DNA of 64,000 nt, from assembly GCA_030765045.1 (NCBI GenBank), contig CM060967.1:168664251-168728250 (forward strand), in the 5' to 3' direction. Under the pieces are notes generated by a model that did no database searches, was not told where the DNA came from, and saw nothing but the letters and a program-made list of their open reading frames with translations. Shown here piece after piece: positions 10,095-20,594 of this stretch. Positions within the stretch are counted from its first letter, which is position 1. Each line of letters begins with the position of its first letter. The position numbers and the translations under genes were made by a program. The stretch comes from Tenodera sinensis (taxonomy: Eukaryota; Arthropoda; Insecta; Mantodea; Mantidae).

Positions 10095-10399
10095 CAGGAG
10101 AGTGTCTGGTACATCTTGATGAACACCACGTACTACTGCGTTGTACCTCTGTAGTCTTGTGAGATTCGGCGGCTGGTGATCAGCTTCTGGTATGTTGCTC
10201 CATTCTTACTGTTGGATCAAGAATGAGACCCTTTCCTGCATCCCTCTTGATGGCTACGATATCTGCTCTTCGATGGCTACCATCCTCAGACAGGCTTGGC
10301 ATCCAGCATTATACGAGCACGCAAGAAACCTGACCGAAGACAAATTCTAGATCAACAGCCTCATCCACAGTAAACACCAGCCCATCGACAACAATCATA

Positions 10400-10780
10400 G
10401 ACAATGGAAGCAGTCCCCACTTTAGCCCAGCCCACGCAGCAGCCGAACCCATGAACTGGACCGAATGCTAAGCGTATAAAACTGTGAAATCAAACGCCTC
10501 GATCATGTTTACGTCCTGGCGCCTGGCTTAAGCCCCTGTGGCCGACCAATATACCCTCTCCTTGAATCCGCAGCTGCACTAGCGGTACTGCTTCACCTTC
10601 CTGCCATGAATTCTCTCCGGCGGAAGTTTTCTTTTTTTAAAATTTGTTTTAGTTGGTAGTACTTTTGGGTGAAGCTTACACGGGCGGCTGTGCCATCCCA
10701 GAATAGCCGCCATTGGTCCATAAATGGATTTTTCCTTCACTTTAAAAAAAGGCTGTATCAGTCGTCGCCGAGGGTAGCAG
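10400..10780. other. Unassigned sequence beside LINE and Penelope fragments
   Basis: GC-richer than average. It may include more of the R2/CRE-type LINE on the minus strand (up to about 10560), but no motif above 10340 is convincing. The open frame 10579-10794 is not recognisable. Confidence 0.35.
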
Positions 10781-10882
10781 AGTACTACGGCCACACCACT
10801 GAAGATGTTCGACGCAGCTTCGAAACGCCTGGAAGGAGATTTTCCACCAGAGCACGGTCCACAAGCCCAGATAATTTTCTAT
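10781..10882 (+). repeat. Penelope-associated terminal repeat, direct copy
   Basis: Homologous to the reverse complement of 8291-8388 (see that entry). It contains CTGAAGATG..CAGCTTCGAAACG, the two conserved segments in the order and wording of a hammerhead-like core, but stem pairing is poor. The two copies, 2.4 kb apart, form an inverted pair that brackets the LINE pile-up. Confidence 0.5.
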
Positions 10883-11089
10883 TATCTATTATCTAATTAT
10901 TATTACTGTTGTATTAAAGACGCTCTCTTAAATTATGCGCTTTTACGAGATCAAAAATAACGAAAATATTTTTATGTAAAGGGTAATTGTGATAGTGGAG
11001 GATTCATTTTCTTGAAGCGTTTAGTTTTGCATTGTTGATGATGATGCAGTAAAATACCAAGTTTGATATTTAACCGACTGTTGACACAC

Positions 11090-11822
11090 CTTTTTACTTT
11101 CTGTACTACATATAGCAGTTAGAGGAAGCAAGTGATGCATAAAAAGCATGTTTTAGGTGTCTATCTGTGAATGGCATTACTCAAAAACCAAAAGTCTGTA
11201 TAAAACAAAAGTTGGTATTTAAGATTAATATCGTTCAAGGATGCGACACGAAATTACTTGGACATTTTTTCGAAAATTTTGATTTTCTTGAAAACGGCTC
11301 TAACGATTTGAATTAAAATGTTTAAGTTATTTTTATGACAAATGAAATGTGTATTTTGAATTTCCTGGCTATAACACATGTAGTCCTGTTTACTCTTGAT
11401 GCCTTTTGTATAACTGGCAAACCTAAGAGATAGACAAAATCTTACTATACAAGAAATGTAGATCTTGTTAAAGCACACAAGTTATATCCAAAGATTTTTT
11501 GTGCAGAAAACCATTCCTTGTTATTTGTGTGTGTTTTGTAATACTTATAGACAAGTCTCAAATGGGAGGTCATTATTCACTTTTTTATCTCTTGGCCATG
11601 CAAAGAACGGAATTTCTAAGTTTTAAAAGGTTTGACTAACCTTTACAGCTTATTGTATTCCCATATTCTCCTTGTATCTACAAAAATTAGCAATTAAATA
11701 ATTTCTGCAAATGTTTATTTCGACTAGCATGAAGAAAATAGAGTAACAAGTGTTTGTAAGATTAAGATTGGTTAATACAACAGTTGAGAAAGTCATGTGA
11801 GTGCAATACATCACATTTTTGT
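11090..11822 (+). mobile_element. Family X copy 2, nearly full length
   Basis: Runs from TTTTTACTTTCTGTACTACA to GAGAAAGTCATGTGAGTGCA. Internal landmarks are AACAAAAGTTGGTATTTAAG, CAAGGATGCGACACGAA, TTTTCTTGAAAACGGCTCTA and CATGTAGTCCTGTTTACTC. The position that holds a GT microsatellite in other copies is short and unexpanded here. The open frame at 11254-11478 is not a gene. Confidence 0.75.
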
Positions 11823-11829
11823 AGTGCTT

Positions 11830-12980
11830 TAAAGGTTATGTTATTCTACCCTATTTTATCTATCATAATGCGCAGTCATCTTAATGTTTACAAAATGGTG
11901 ACCTTCCCCCCTTTTATGGACGCGTAACGTAACGTGTTTAGAAGAGGCAGATTTAGAAATATAGTGTAATAATAGCAGATGTGTATGACTTTAACATTGG
12001 TAGAGAAATTCATTTGAATTATCACATCAGATTTGTTTGCTATGAAAGCTGGTGGAGCTTTTTAGGGCACGAAAGCCAGAAAAAAAAAAAAAAAAAAAAA
12101 AAACAACAACATTGCTGTGTGAAATAAAAAATATGAACTGTTGATGATGTAGTTATTTCGTTTTTGCAGCTCATTAATTTTTTTAGTTTTGTTTCAAGAT
12201 TATTGCTTATGAAAGGTTTTACATGCTTATTGGTTGTACTGGGAAGTGGTCGGGTGTAATGACGTGTATGAAAGTAATTAACTCAGGGCCAACGCCTTCG
12301 CCTCCAGTATCAATGAGATTCGAACTAATAAATTGTGGGATCGACGGGTGGGTTTCAGCCCCCAACTAATCTCCTACATCTAATCTAATCTAATCTACTA
12401 CTGCTTTTTACTTTTTGGTTGTCTCATTGTTCTCATATAAAACGTTTTCGCAATGAAGAGCAGTTGTAAATGTTTTAAGTATGTACTTAACATCTTAGTG
12501 TTCCCGACAGTTGCCTGGCGATGAGCAAATGAATATGGACTTTTAGTTCCTGGAGATCTCCACCCAGGGGAGCAAAACATGGGCGTGGCGCAGGAAGGGG
12601 AGGGGGGAGGTAAGGGGGCATCGTGACCCCCTATGGAAATAAATTAATTTAATGTACAATCAATTACTATTAGACTATTGTTTTATGTATATATGTAGCT
12701 ACATATATTTACTAATTATTGTCCTCAACAATGCTTTCCTAGCGACAGTTATAAATGTTTATTTTATTATCAACAGTGATTCCGCGCCGTAACCTTAGTT
12801 ATAAGACTTTTATTTTTTTACATATTTTTACAGTTTAGGTCCATGAGCATTCCTACAGACAGGGATTAAAACCTCGAAAACTGTAACATAACAATGCAAA
12901 CAAATCAATAATGAACAAGATAATTATTTTTATGTTCCATTTAAACGAGGGGGTGTCTAAAATAACCGGAATTATTATTT
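11830..12980. other. Unrecognised AT-rich sequence with a poly(A) run
   Basis: Contains an uninterrupted A-run of about 24 bases near 12079-12103, then CAACAACAA, which may be a retroposon tail with no recognisable body. A short CTAAT pentamer repeat lies near 12376-12397. Nothing else seen. Confidence 0.45.
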
Positions 12981-13169
12981 TCCTTTTTAATGCGCTCGCA
13001 CTTGAGATTGATGTCGCAGTTTTGAAGAGGTGTGACGTTGAGTGACAATACCATACGCGTCATTCACCTGGCGGCACGCACTTGGAGGAAAGCAGAGTAA
13101 CTTTCGGGCGTGTTTACTGTACCCTAACATGGATCTCAAGTTGCAGCAGCGCGCGTCAGTTAGAATTTG

Positions 13170-15000
13170 AAGAAGTAAGAGGATCAGAAAGCAGAGCAGA
13201 AAAAGCATAAAGAAGAGAAAGAAGCAGAGCAGGAGGAGAAGAAGGAAGAGGAGCAGAAGAAGCAGGAAGAGAAGAGGAACAGAAGCAGGAGGAGGAAGAG
13301 GTGCAGAAGAAGCAGGAGGAGAAGGAAGAGGAGCAGATGGAGGAGCAGAAAGAAGAGCAGAGGAAGCATAAAGAAGAGAAAGAAGCAGAGCAGCAGGAGA
13401 AGAAGGAAGAGCATCAGGAAGAGGAGCAGAAGGAGAAGGAAGAGGAGTAGATGGAGGAGAAGGAAGAGGAGCAGAAAGAAGAGCAGAAGAAGCATTAAGA
13501 AGAGAAAGAAGCAGAGCAGCAGGAGAAGAAGGAAGAGCATCAGGAAGAGGAACAGAAGGAAAAGGAAGAGTAGATGGAGGAGAAGGAAAAGGAGCAGAAG
13601 AAGTAGGAGGAAGAGGAGCAGAAGAAGTAGAAGGAGGAAGAGGAGCAGAAGGAGTAGGAGGAAGAGGAGTAGAAGAAGTAGAAGGAGGAAGAGGAGCAGA
13701 AGAAGTAGAAGGAGGAAGAGGAGCAGAAGAAGTAGAAGGAGGAAGAGGAGCAGAAGAAGTAGGAGGAGGAAGAGGAGCAGAAGAAGTAGAAGGAGGAAGA
13801 GGAGCAGAAGAAGTAGGAGGAGGAAGAGGAGCAGAAGAAGTAGAAGGAGGAAGAGGAGCAGAAGAAGTAGAAGGAGGAAGAGGAGCAGAAGAAGTAGAAG
13901 GAGGAAGAGGAGCAGAAGAAGTAGGAGGAGGAAGAGGAGCAGAAGAAGTAGAAGGAGGAAGAGCAGCAGAAGAAGTAGAAGGAGGAAGAGGAGCAGAAGA
14001 AGTAGGAGGAGGAAGAGGAGCAGAAGAAGTAGAAGGAGGAAGAGGAGCAGAAGAAGTAGGAGGAGGAAGAGGAGCAGAAGAAGTAGAAGGAGGAAGAGGA
14101 GCAGAAGAAGTAGAAGGAGGAAGAGGAGCAGAAGAAGTAGAAGGAGGAAGAGCAGCAGAAGAAGTAGAAGGAGGAAGAGGAGCAGAAGAAGTAGGAGGAG
14201 GAAGAGGAGCAGAAGAAGTAGAAGGAGGAAGAGGAGCAGAAGGAGTAGAAGGAGGAAGAGGAGCAGAAGAAGTAGAAGGAGGAAGAGGAGCAGAAGAAGT
14301 AGGAGGAGGAAGAGGAGCAGAAGAAGTAGAAGGAGGAAGAGGAGCAGAAGAAGTAGGAGGAGGAAGAGGAGCAGAAGAAGTAGAAGGAGGAAGAGGAGCA
14401 GAAGAAGTAGAAGGAGGAAGAGGAGCAGAAGAAGTAGGAGGAGGAAGAGGAGCAGAAGAAGTAGAAGGAGGAAGAGGAGCAGAAGGAGTAGAAGGAGGAA
14501 GAGGAGCAGAAGAAGTAGAAGGAGGAAGAGGAGCAGAAGAAGTAGAAGGAGGAAGAGGAGCAGAAGAAGTAGAAGGAGGAAGAGGAGCAGAAGAAGTAGG
14601 AGGAGGAAGAGGAGCAGAAGAAGTAGGAGGAGGAAGAGGAGCAGAAGAAGTAGGAGGAGGAAGAGGAGCAGAAGAAGTAGAAGGAGGAAGAGGAGCAGAA
14701 GAAGTAGGAGGAGGAAGAGGAGCAGAAGAAGTAGGAGGAGGAAGAGGAGCAGAAGAAGTAGAAGGAGGAAGAGGAGCAGAAGAAGTAGAAGGAGGAAGAG
14801 GAGCAGAAGAAGTAGAAGGAGGAAGAGGAGCAGAAGAAGTAGAAGGAGGAAGAGGAGCAGAAGAAGTAGGAGGAGGAAGAGGAGCAGAAGAAGTAGAAGG
14901 AGGAAGAGGAGCAGAAGAAGTAGGAGGAGGAAGAGGAGCAGAAGAAGTAGGAGGAGGAAGAGGAGCAGAAGAAGTAGAAGGAGGAAGAGGAGCAGAAGGA
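13170..15000. repeat. Purine-rich 27-bp minisatellite and flanking GA-rich block
   Basis: About 49 copies of a 27-bp unit fill 13670-14995; the rest of the block back to 13170 is a looser version. A typical unit is GAAGAAGTAGAAGGAGGAAG followed by AGGAGCA, 25 of 27 bases being purine. Two main variants differ by A or G at one base (GTAGAAGG or GTAGGAGG); rarer variants read GCAGCAGAA or GAAGGAGTA. Because the unit is a multiple of three and the pyrimidine strand has few stops, three minus-strand frames stay open for 516-698 codons (Ser/Pro-rich, Leu-rich and Ser/Phe/Tyr/Cys-rich readings). The longest begins with TTG. I take these frames as by-products of the repeat. Confidence 0.9.
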
Positions 15001-15424
15001 AACGGAACAGGAGGAGAAGGAAGTGAAGAAGGAAGAGGATGAAGAAGATGATGAAAAGATCCGTGAAGCTGGGCGATTGACAAGTTTCACTGGTTATCCA
15101 ACGACTGGTTATCCTCATAGACTTCTATGACGTCGCGTACCAAAGCTTGTAGAACATTATGACAAATTTTTAAACAAATATACTATGTAAAAAATCTGAT
15201 GTGTTGCACTCACATGACTTTCTCTACTCTTGTACCAACGATTCTTACAAACTGTTATTCCTATGTCTTCGTGTTAGTTAAGATAAACATTTGTACAAAT
15301 TATCTTATTGCTTATTGCCTTGTAGGTACAAGGGGAATATTAGAATACAGTAGGCTTTGTGCGATAGTCAAATGTTTTAAAGCTTTAAGATTCCGTTCTC
15401 TTTGCACACTTAACGCATAACAAA

Positions 15425-15511
15425 ATGAACAACGAGTGAGTGAGTGAGTGAGTGAGTGTGTTGGGTTTAAGGGCCCGTCGACAACTTGGTCATTAGGGCC
15501 CATGAACAACG
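15425..15511 (-). mobile_element. TS-CACT retroposon copy 2 inside X copy 3
   Basis: The insert 15435-15501 is flanked by exact 10-bp repeats ATGAACAACG (15425-15434 and 15502-15511). On the minus strand the body starts GGGCCCTAATGACC, continues through GTTGTCGACGGGCCCTTAAAC and ends in about six CACT units. Other X copies have a single ATGAATAACG-type sequence here, so the empty site is visible within the window. Confidence 0.85.
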
Positions 15512-15964
15512 ATGTTCCATTTCACGGAAGTTTTAAGCTTTCAGAAACTCACACACATAATAAGGAATATCTCCGAAATGGCTCACCCTACAAGAAAATT
15601 TATCGGGACATAAATTGTGTATTTTAGCAAGATCTACATTTTTTGTACATTATAATTTGGTCTATCTCTAATGGTTTACCGGTTATGCAAAAGTCGTCCA
15701 GAGTAAATGCGACTACAGGGGCTATAGCCAGAAAATTCAAGATATACATTTCATTTGTCATACAAATATCTCAAACATATGCCATTTTAATCAAAATCGT
15801 TAGAGCCATTTAAAAAAATCAAAATTTTCGAAAAATGTTTCATGTAAAGGGTAGTTTAGGGTGAGGCTATTTTCTTCAAAATCTTCGTGTCGCATCTTTG
15901 AATGACATTAAACTTAAATACCAACTTTGGTTTTTAACCGACTTTTTGTTTTTGAGTTATGCTG

Positions 15965-16000
15965 TCCACACACACACAGACACACACACACACACACGCG
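15965..16000. repeat. CA microsatellite within X copy 3
   Basis: Interrupted CA tract next to GAGTTATGCTGTCC, the same internal X position as the tracts in copies at 37 kb, 40.9 kb and 54.4 kb. Confidence 0.8.
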
Positions 16001-17850
16001 GAGCTTTACTTACCAGTAGAGAAAGTAATAAAAATAAGTGAAACAGGAGAGAGATGTCGTGTTTGGGTAAGGAACATCCTCTCTCGTATTTTGTACCAGC
16101 TGCTTTGTTACTATCGTGTCAGTACATTAGTTGGGTCCTAGATACATATATACCCTGAGCTTTGTTTATTTGGGTTCTTTATTAGTTCTCAAAACAAGAA
16201 AAACAGTGATGATTAAAGTGTAATTGTGTTCAAATAAACTAGGTTTTTGAACTCGGTGTACAGCAACAACCCAAAACAGGGAAACGGAAATTTATTATCT
16301 CATGGCCGGACCCAAACTGCTTAAGCAAGGAACGAACTAAACAAATCACTTGACATCTCTTAATACACGATAAGCTACAAGAACCTTTCAAACGTGTTCT
16401 CTGGAAAGTTCATGATACAATAAATCTTTCTTTAAGCTTCGAAAAGTAGCCTTCATTTGCTGAACTTCAGGAATAAAAGCTGACAGAAGATAAGAAAACT
16501 TGTTTTGCCATTTAAACCTTTGAAAAGTAAATCATTACGGACGGAAAAATAGTCTTGAAGTTGTATGAATTACGGAGAGGAAAGTTCTCATAAATCACCA
16601 CACAACTGTTGTTGAGGAGAAGCGCAAGCGCAAGCGCCTGGCTAGACAGATGCTATCGCAGTACTTTTTACCAAGCATGTTATGGAATTTACTTCTCTAC
16701 TGCACCTGCGACAAGTACATAAACCATAACGACCACGTACAAAATATGGAATGGAACCAGAAGACTACAGAAATTACACGAAGGAATGCAAACTCGGTGT
16801 ACTCTACCTCACATAGGTTGTTACAAAGGGGGACACCTCGCGCACTGCTGTTTCATTCCACTTCCTACAGCAGGAAACCTTGTATTTGGGGGGGGGGATA
16901 ATTTTCTGTCATCTAAAGTAGACGTAAGTTAATGTCTTTTGCAAAATCGCAGCTATGATAAACAAGTGGTTCTAAGTTTTTCCCAGTATCGAATTTTATG
17001 AAATTACGCCATTCTGAGAGCAGCGCAAGGTCAGGCACTGGCTGTGTTACCCGCAGCCAGTTTAGGATACATAGCACAGTAGGGAACCTAACTCTGGGTT
17101 AATTGTGCAATTGAAATAAAGGTTTAAGTACATATGTCTCAAGTGCCGGACTATAGTAATAAATTAATGTAAACAATTATGGAGAGTTATATTCAAAGCG
17201 CTTCTCTACAGATGGAGAAAACATTACATGTAAGGTACGTTTGTTTTTAAGACACTGAAAATGTATATAGTCATACATTGCAACAGGTTACAAAATAATA
17301 GTTGTGTATACGTTTATGAATGGTAGGTTCAGGTGAATAACTCAATCTGTCACATATAATTCAAGTTATTTTATTGTCCCTTTTACACATCTCAATGTGA
17401 AATTCAATGAGTATTTTGTAATTTTACATATTCATAATTTCAAATTAGCTGCTTTTTCCAATACTACAGGTTTACTCAGTGCGTCATCTGATTGTGTGCA
17501 CATAAAAGACAGCTTCTGATCAAAGTGGCGTCTGATATTGTAACGCTTTATATTTGAAATTGAAATCCGCATGTTAAACAGCAAACTTTCTTGTTTTTGT
17601 GACTTACAACAAATTATCTCTACCACTCTTCATGAAACAGCCATACTCGTCACTCAATGAGGCGTGTCGGAACCTGAACAGCAGTGTAGGGGAGGGATGA
17701 CAGGTGGAGTGGGGCGGAGTGTTTCAGTGGAGTGGCCCAGTTGTCCATGCCTGGTTTATAGGGACATTTATTCTAATTTTGACTAATCCCAACTCCTGTT
17801 TAAACAGCTGGTATACAAATATAAAGAATACTGGTACAACCATGTTGGAA
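16001..17850. other. No recognisable feature
   Basis: AT-rich, with short open frames only (for example 16650-16901 and 17432-17626). A small CGCAAG direct repeat lies near 16621-16640 and a G-run near 16889. No repeat family shared with the rest of the window was found. Confidence 0.45.
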
Positions 17851-17869
17851 GGATGGCCCTTATAAACTA

Positions 17870-18241
17870 TCAAAGTAAGATTTTTTGTATCGAGCCACAG
17901 GAAGAAGTAGAGATGGAGCGACCAATGATAGTCTCCCACACGGAACGGGACAGGTACCCAATCCGAAGACAAAGCGACGTTTCCAAGTACGTACCTACCA
18001 AATTGTCGTTTGGTTGAGAAAGAGGCTCCATTGCAGCGCACATCTGAAGGTCGTATACTGCTAACGGTGGAGGAACTTTCCTTCCAATCACTTGGTGTCT
18101 GTCGTGCTGCTGGTCTACCGGTATTCCACGAGCGGAGGAATACATTTTAGTGCCCTTGGTCACCGGTAGCGCCAAGGCCGTCGGGACGGCAGGGGCAGGC
18201 TGGATTTTAAATGGCTCGCTACTACTGTCTGGGCTTGTCAC
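17870..18241 (-). other. Possible coding exon (unidentified)
   Basis: This minus-strand frame has a more protein-like composition than its surroundings: Pro/Ala-rich residues 14-26, then KMYSSARGIPVDQQHDRHQ, KVPPPLAVYDLQMCAAMEPL and SQPNDNL. The first codon is GTG; the first internal ATG is in KMYSS (near 18145). Right after PNDNL the DNA reads TTTGGTAGGTACG, a fair 5' splice-site match (near 18000), so an exon from about 18145 or further upstream to about 18000 is conceivable. The region is GC-richer than its flanks. I recognise no family and cannot show an acceptor site or a partner exon. It could equally be chance open sequence. Confidence 0.3.
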
Positions 18242-18255
18242 GCCGCCAAGTCACA

Positions 18256-18273
18256 CCCCCCCCCCCCCCCCCC
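18256..18273. repeat. Poly(C) run, 18 bases
   Basis: Uninterrupted C homopolymer. Its length in any assembly may be unreliable. Confidence 0.9.
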
Positions 18274-18604
18274 AACCTCTCATCTTTACACAGCACGTTG
18301 TTTTAATGCCTCATAAAAGCACTTACAGCATATCAGATCACTTTCTGCCTGCTCTTATTCCTCACAAGCTCATTTGCAAAATAACTTGCGAACTCTTTGC
18401 CTTCTCTATGAAACGTTTTACCACGCTATATTCACTCCAAAACATTAGCAAATGGGAAACTAACGTCCCATAAAACAGGCAGGAACATCACTCCATTTTC
18501 GCAGTAATATTACAAAATCGTGCTTGGCCTGAAAAGTGAACCCTTGTCCTTTTAAATCACATCCAACAGTAGCAGTATTTGATACTAACTTCTCTTTTTA
18601 TAGT

Positions 18605-19065
18605 TTTTAATTTCCCTACTACTTATCTGTATAAAGTAAAAGAAGTATTGAATTCCATCCAAAAGTTCGGTATCGGGATTTCAATACACCTTTTAAGACT
18701 GAGTAATAAAATCTGATCCGTTGCACTCACATAACTTTCTCTACTCATGCACAAACTATTCTTACAAACTCTTATTCCTTTATTTACTTCATGTTAATAA
18801 AGATAAACATGTGTAGAAATTATCGTATTACTAATTTGCTGTAAGCAATAATCAAAGTTTTAAGAGTGGTCGCTATATAATGACTGAAACTCCGTTCTCT
18901 TTGCATAAGTAAGAGGTATAAATGAACAACGACCTGCCATTTGAGAACGGTCTATAAGTGTTGCAAAGTTCTTACAAATAAGGAATATCTCCGAAATAGT
19001 TCACTTCACAAAAAAGATCATTTGACATAAAGTTGTGTGTTTAGGATGGATCTATGCGTGTCTTC
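18605..19065. mobile_element. Family X copy 4: inverted end-to-end fragments
   Basis: About 18605-18700 is an X head in plus orientation (TTTCCCTACTACTTATC, then GAAGTATTGAATTCCATCC). It is followed immediately by an X tail in minus orientation from about 18705 (ATCTGATCCGTTGCACTCAC, ACTTTCTCTACTC) to 19065. The middle of the element is missing and the two ends face each other. Confidence 0.6.
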
Positions 19066-19439
19066 AGGCATCCGTGCTGAGTTCTGCAAGGGTATCATTT
19101 CAATGTGCGTGTTCCTGTACTTTCAGTGTTTATATCAATGTGTTTTATTCTTGAAGGTTAATGTTACATAATATTGCACAGTGGCAAAATTTAAGGAAGA
19201 GCATGAAAATACGAGAAGTCCAGTGTCTTCTACTTCCCAGATTCTCCATTGCTCTCATAGCATGCGTATCACATACTATTTTTTCTAGGAAATAGTGCAG
19301 AAATAAAATTAATCACTAAAGCTATTAAGCATGGTGGTTCCATGGCAAGAACACCCACATTCAGTTGGTAGTGAACTGGTGATGGATTACCCACGCCTGG
19401 TTGTTGATTTCAAAAAATTTGACTTGCAGCTGGGGCTAA
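19066..19439. other. No recognisable feature
   Basis: Nothing seen apart from ordinary AT-rich sequence. Confidence 0.5.
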
Positions 19440-19650
19440 TGAAACCGTAAGTAAATATTACCAAATAAAGAGGGAGTAGATTCAGGTAATATTTAAATGG
19501 CAACGTTCAGCAATGAAATATAATTATATTCAAATCTGCAACACTAAATATACCTATGAGTGGGAATTTACTATGCAGATAAGTGCAGTAAAATAGACAA
19601 GTTACCTTACCAGCACTGAATGCAACAAATTCAACTTTTCGCTACATAAT
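19440..19650. repeat. Interspersed repeat family Z, copy 2
   Basis: Homologous in order and orientation to 5470-5690; see that entry for shared blocks. Confidence 0.55.
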
Positions 19651-19739
19651 GAATCAACAAACACTGTGCGACAAAACTGTACTACAAGTGTGCTTATAGC
19701 ATAAGACAGAAACTAAAGTCCGTATCATTCACTCCAATT

Positions 19740-20180
19740 TAATGGAAGTGATAGCTTCTTGACTATTTCATACATATAGTCGCTGTTATAGTATGGGTCA
19801 TGCTTTTTACAGTTTTAGCCTATGAACTTGTATTTTTGTTGTTTTACCGTTTGTTTTAACATTTAGTGGTAAAAACAAATTATGTGAGATTTATTTGAGG
19901 TTATAAACTGGTTATGACAACACGAGAAGATCGAAGTACATGCAATTCTTGGGTTTCGTTTTCCTCAGTCGGTACTGTTGAACGACACTAATCCAAATGA
20001 ATATATTTTAGGTTATTTATTGATACAATTTAAAATTTTCTGGTTAAACTTTTGCTATATAGTATTTAAATTCATATTATATTTATGAAACAGCCCAGAT
20101 AAATATCATTCGACTGTGTGACTTGCTCCACTCGAGAATTTATCGGTTACGTCATATGTCTTGTGATAAGTTGCTCGTCT
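19740..20180. repeat. Interspersed repeat family Y, copy 1
   Basis: Shares ATAAACTGGTT, CTTGGGTTTCGTTTTCCTCA, ATATTTTAGGTTATTT, GTATTTAA and ATTTATGAAACAGCYCAGA with 27300-27560. The last part (TTTATCGGTT) is shared with 57283-57420. All three copies are in the same orientation. No coding content; class unknown. Confidence 0.6.
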
Positions 20181-20594
20181 GTCGTGGCTTAGATCCGAAT
20201 AAACGCACATATCGCGTATTGTGTGTGGATTTAAGACAGCGGAAACAGTTTGTTGCCCGTGGCTGTTGCACCTGTGTTGTTCATTCAGAAGCGATTCTGC
20301 TCCCCAGGAACATGCTACTGTTGTTAGGGTGAGGATGATATTGCCTCTTCTGTAGCCCGCAGCCACCCCACCTGTTCTCCACATGCGATCATTTCAACGT
20401 ACTGTTAACGGCCGGCCGGCCGGCCTGCCTCAGTGGCGGATCATCCCATCCCGCCCCGCCCCGCTTTTCAAGTCCCGTTCTTTAAAACACGCAAAAGCAA
20501 GCGTGTCTCATGAATTTCTGAGAGGAAATATACGAAATCACCCGGAAGAAGATTAAGAAAAGCCCTCTGTGATTCTCTACTCGCTCTTCTACAA

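Larger units (their letters stand above)
9156..10204 (-). mobile_element. ORF1-only LINE insertion with 13-bp target duplication
   Basis: The insert occupies 9169-10191 and is flanked by exact copies of ATGTTGCTCCATT at 9156-9168 and 10192-10204. Removing the insert and one repeat restores an uninterrupted reading frame in the surrounding LINE, which confirms the boundaries. In its own orientation (minus) it starts within ORF1 sequence and is presumably 5'-truncated. It encodes a zinc-knuckle ORF1 protein, then goes straight into a 3' UTR with two hairpins and ends CCCTTAAAA. No endonuclease or reverse transcriptase lies between. It is therefore an ORF1-only or internally deleted LINE, comparable in layout to mammalian HAL1 or Drosophila HeT-A. 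Confidence 0.75.
8808..10400 (-). mobile_element. R2/CRE-type LINE, 3' part, interrupted by another LINE
   Basis: On the minus strand, 10192 upward to about 10340 and 9168 down to 8892 form a single reading frame once the inserted element (9169-10191) and one copy of the 13-bp repeat are removed. The upstream piece encodes RRADIVAI..LILDPTVRME, resembling the RPD..E restriction-like endonuclease core of R2/NeSL/CRE-clade LINEs. The downstream piece encodes NEEKEAIYQP, GLLFGARGT and a final NNHLYS. The end near 8808-8826 is a short TTC repeat (GAA on the plus strand), perhaps the 3' tail. Sequence above 10340 has a stop in frame and is poorly preserved. Confidence 0.6.
15188..16000 (-). mobile_element. 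Family X copy 3, carrying a TS-CACT insertion
   Basis: On the plus strand it begins with the reverse complement of the X 3' end (TGATGTGTTGCACTCACATG, ACTTTCTCTAC) and runs to GAGTTATGCTGTCC and a CA tract. The head beyond the CA tract is missing. A 67-bp TS-CACT retroposon interrupts it at 15435-15501. Confidence 0.75.

Noticed and set aside
10795..10850. Hammerhead ribozyme candidate
   Set aside because: CTGAAGA and GAAAC are present in order, but stems I and II do not pair well in either copy, so it is noted only as a weak point under the Penelope ends.
12987..15118. Three minus-strand open frames of 516-698 codons
   Set aside because: They are three readings of the same 27-bp minisatellite; the unit is a multiple of three and the pyrimidine strand has few stops. 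The longest starts with TTG. No domain follows the array.
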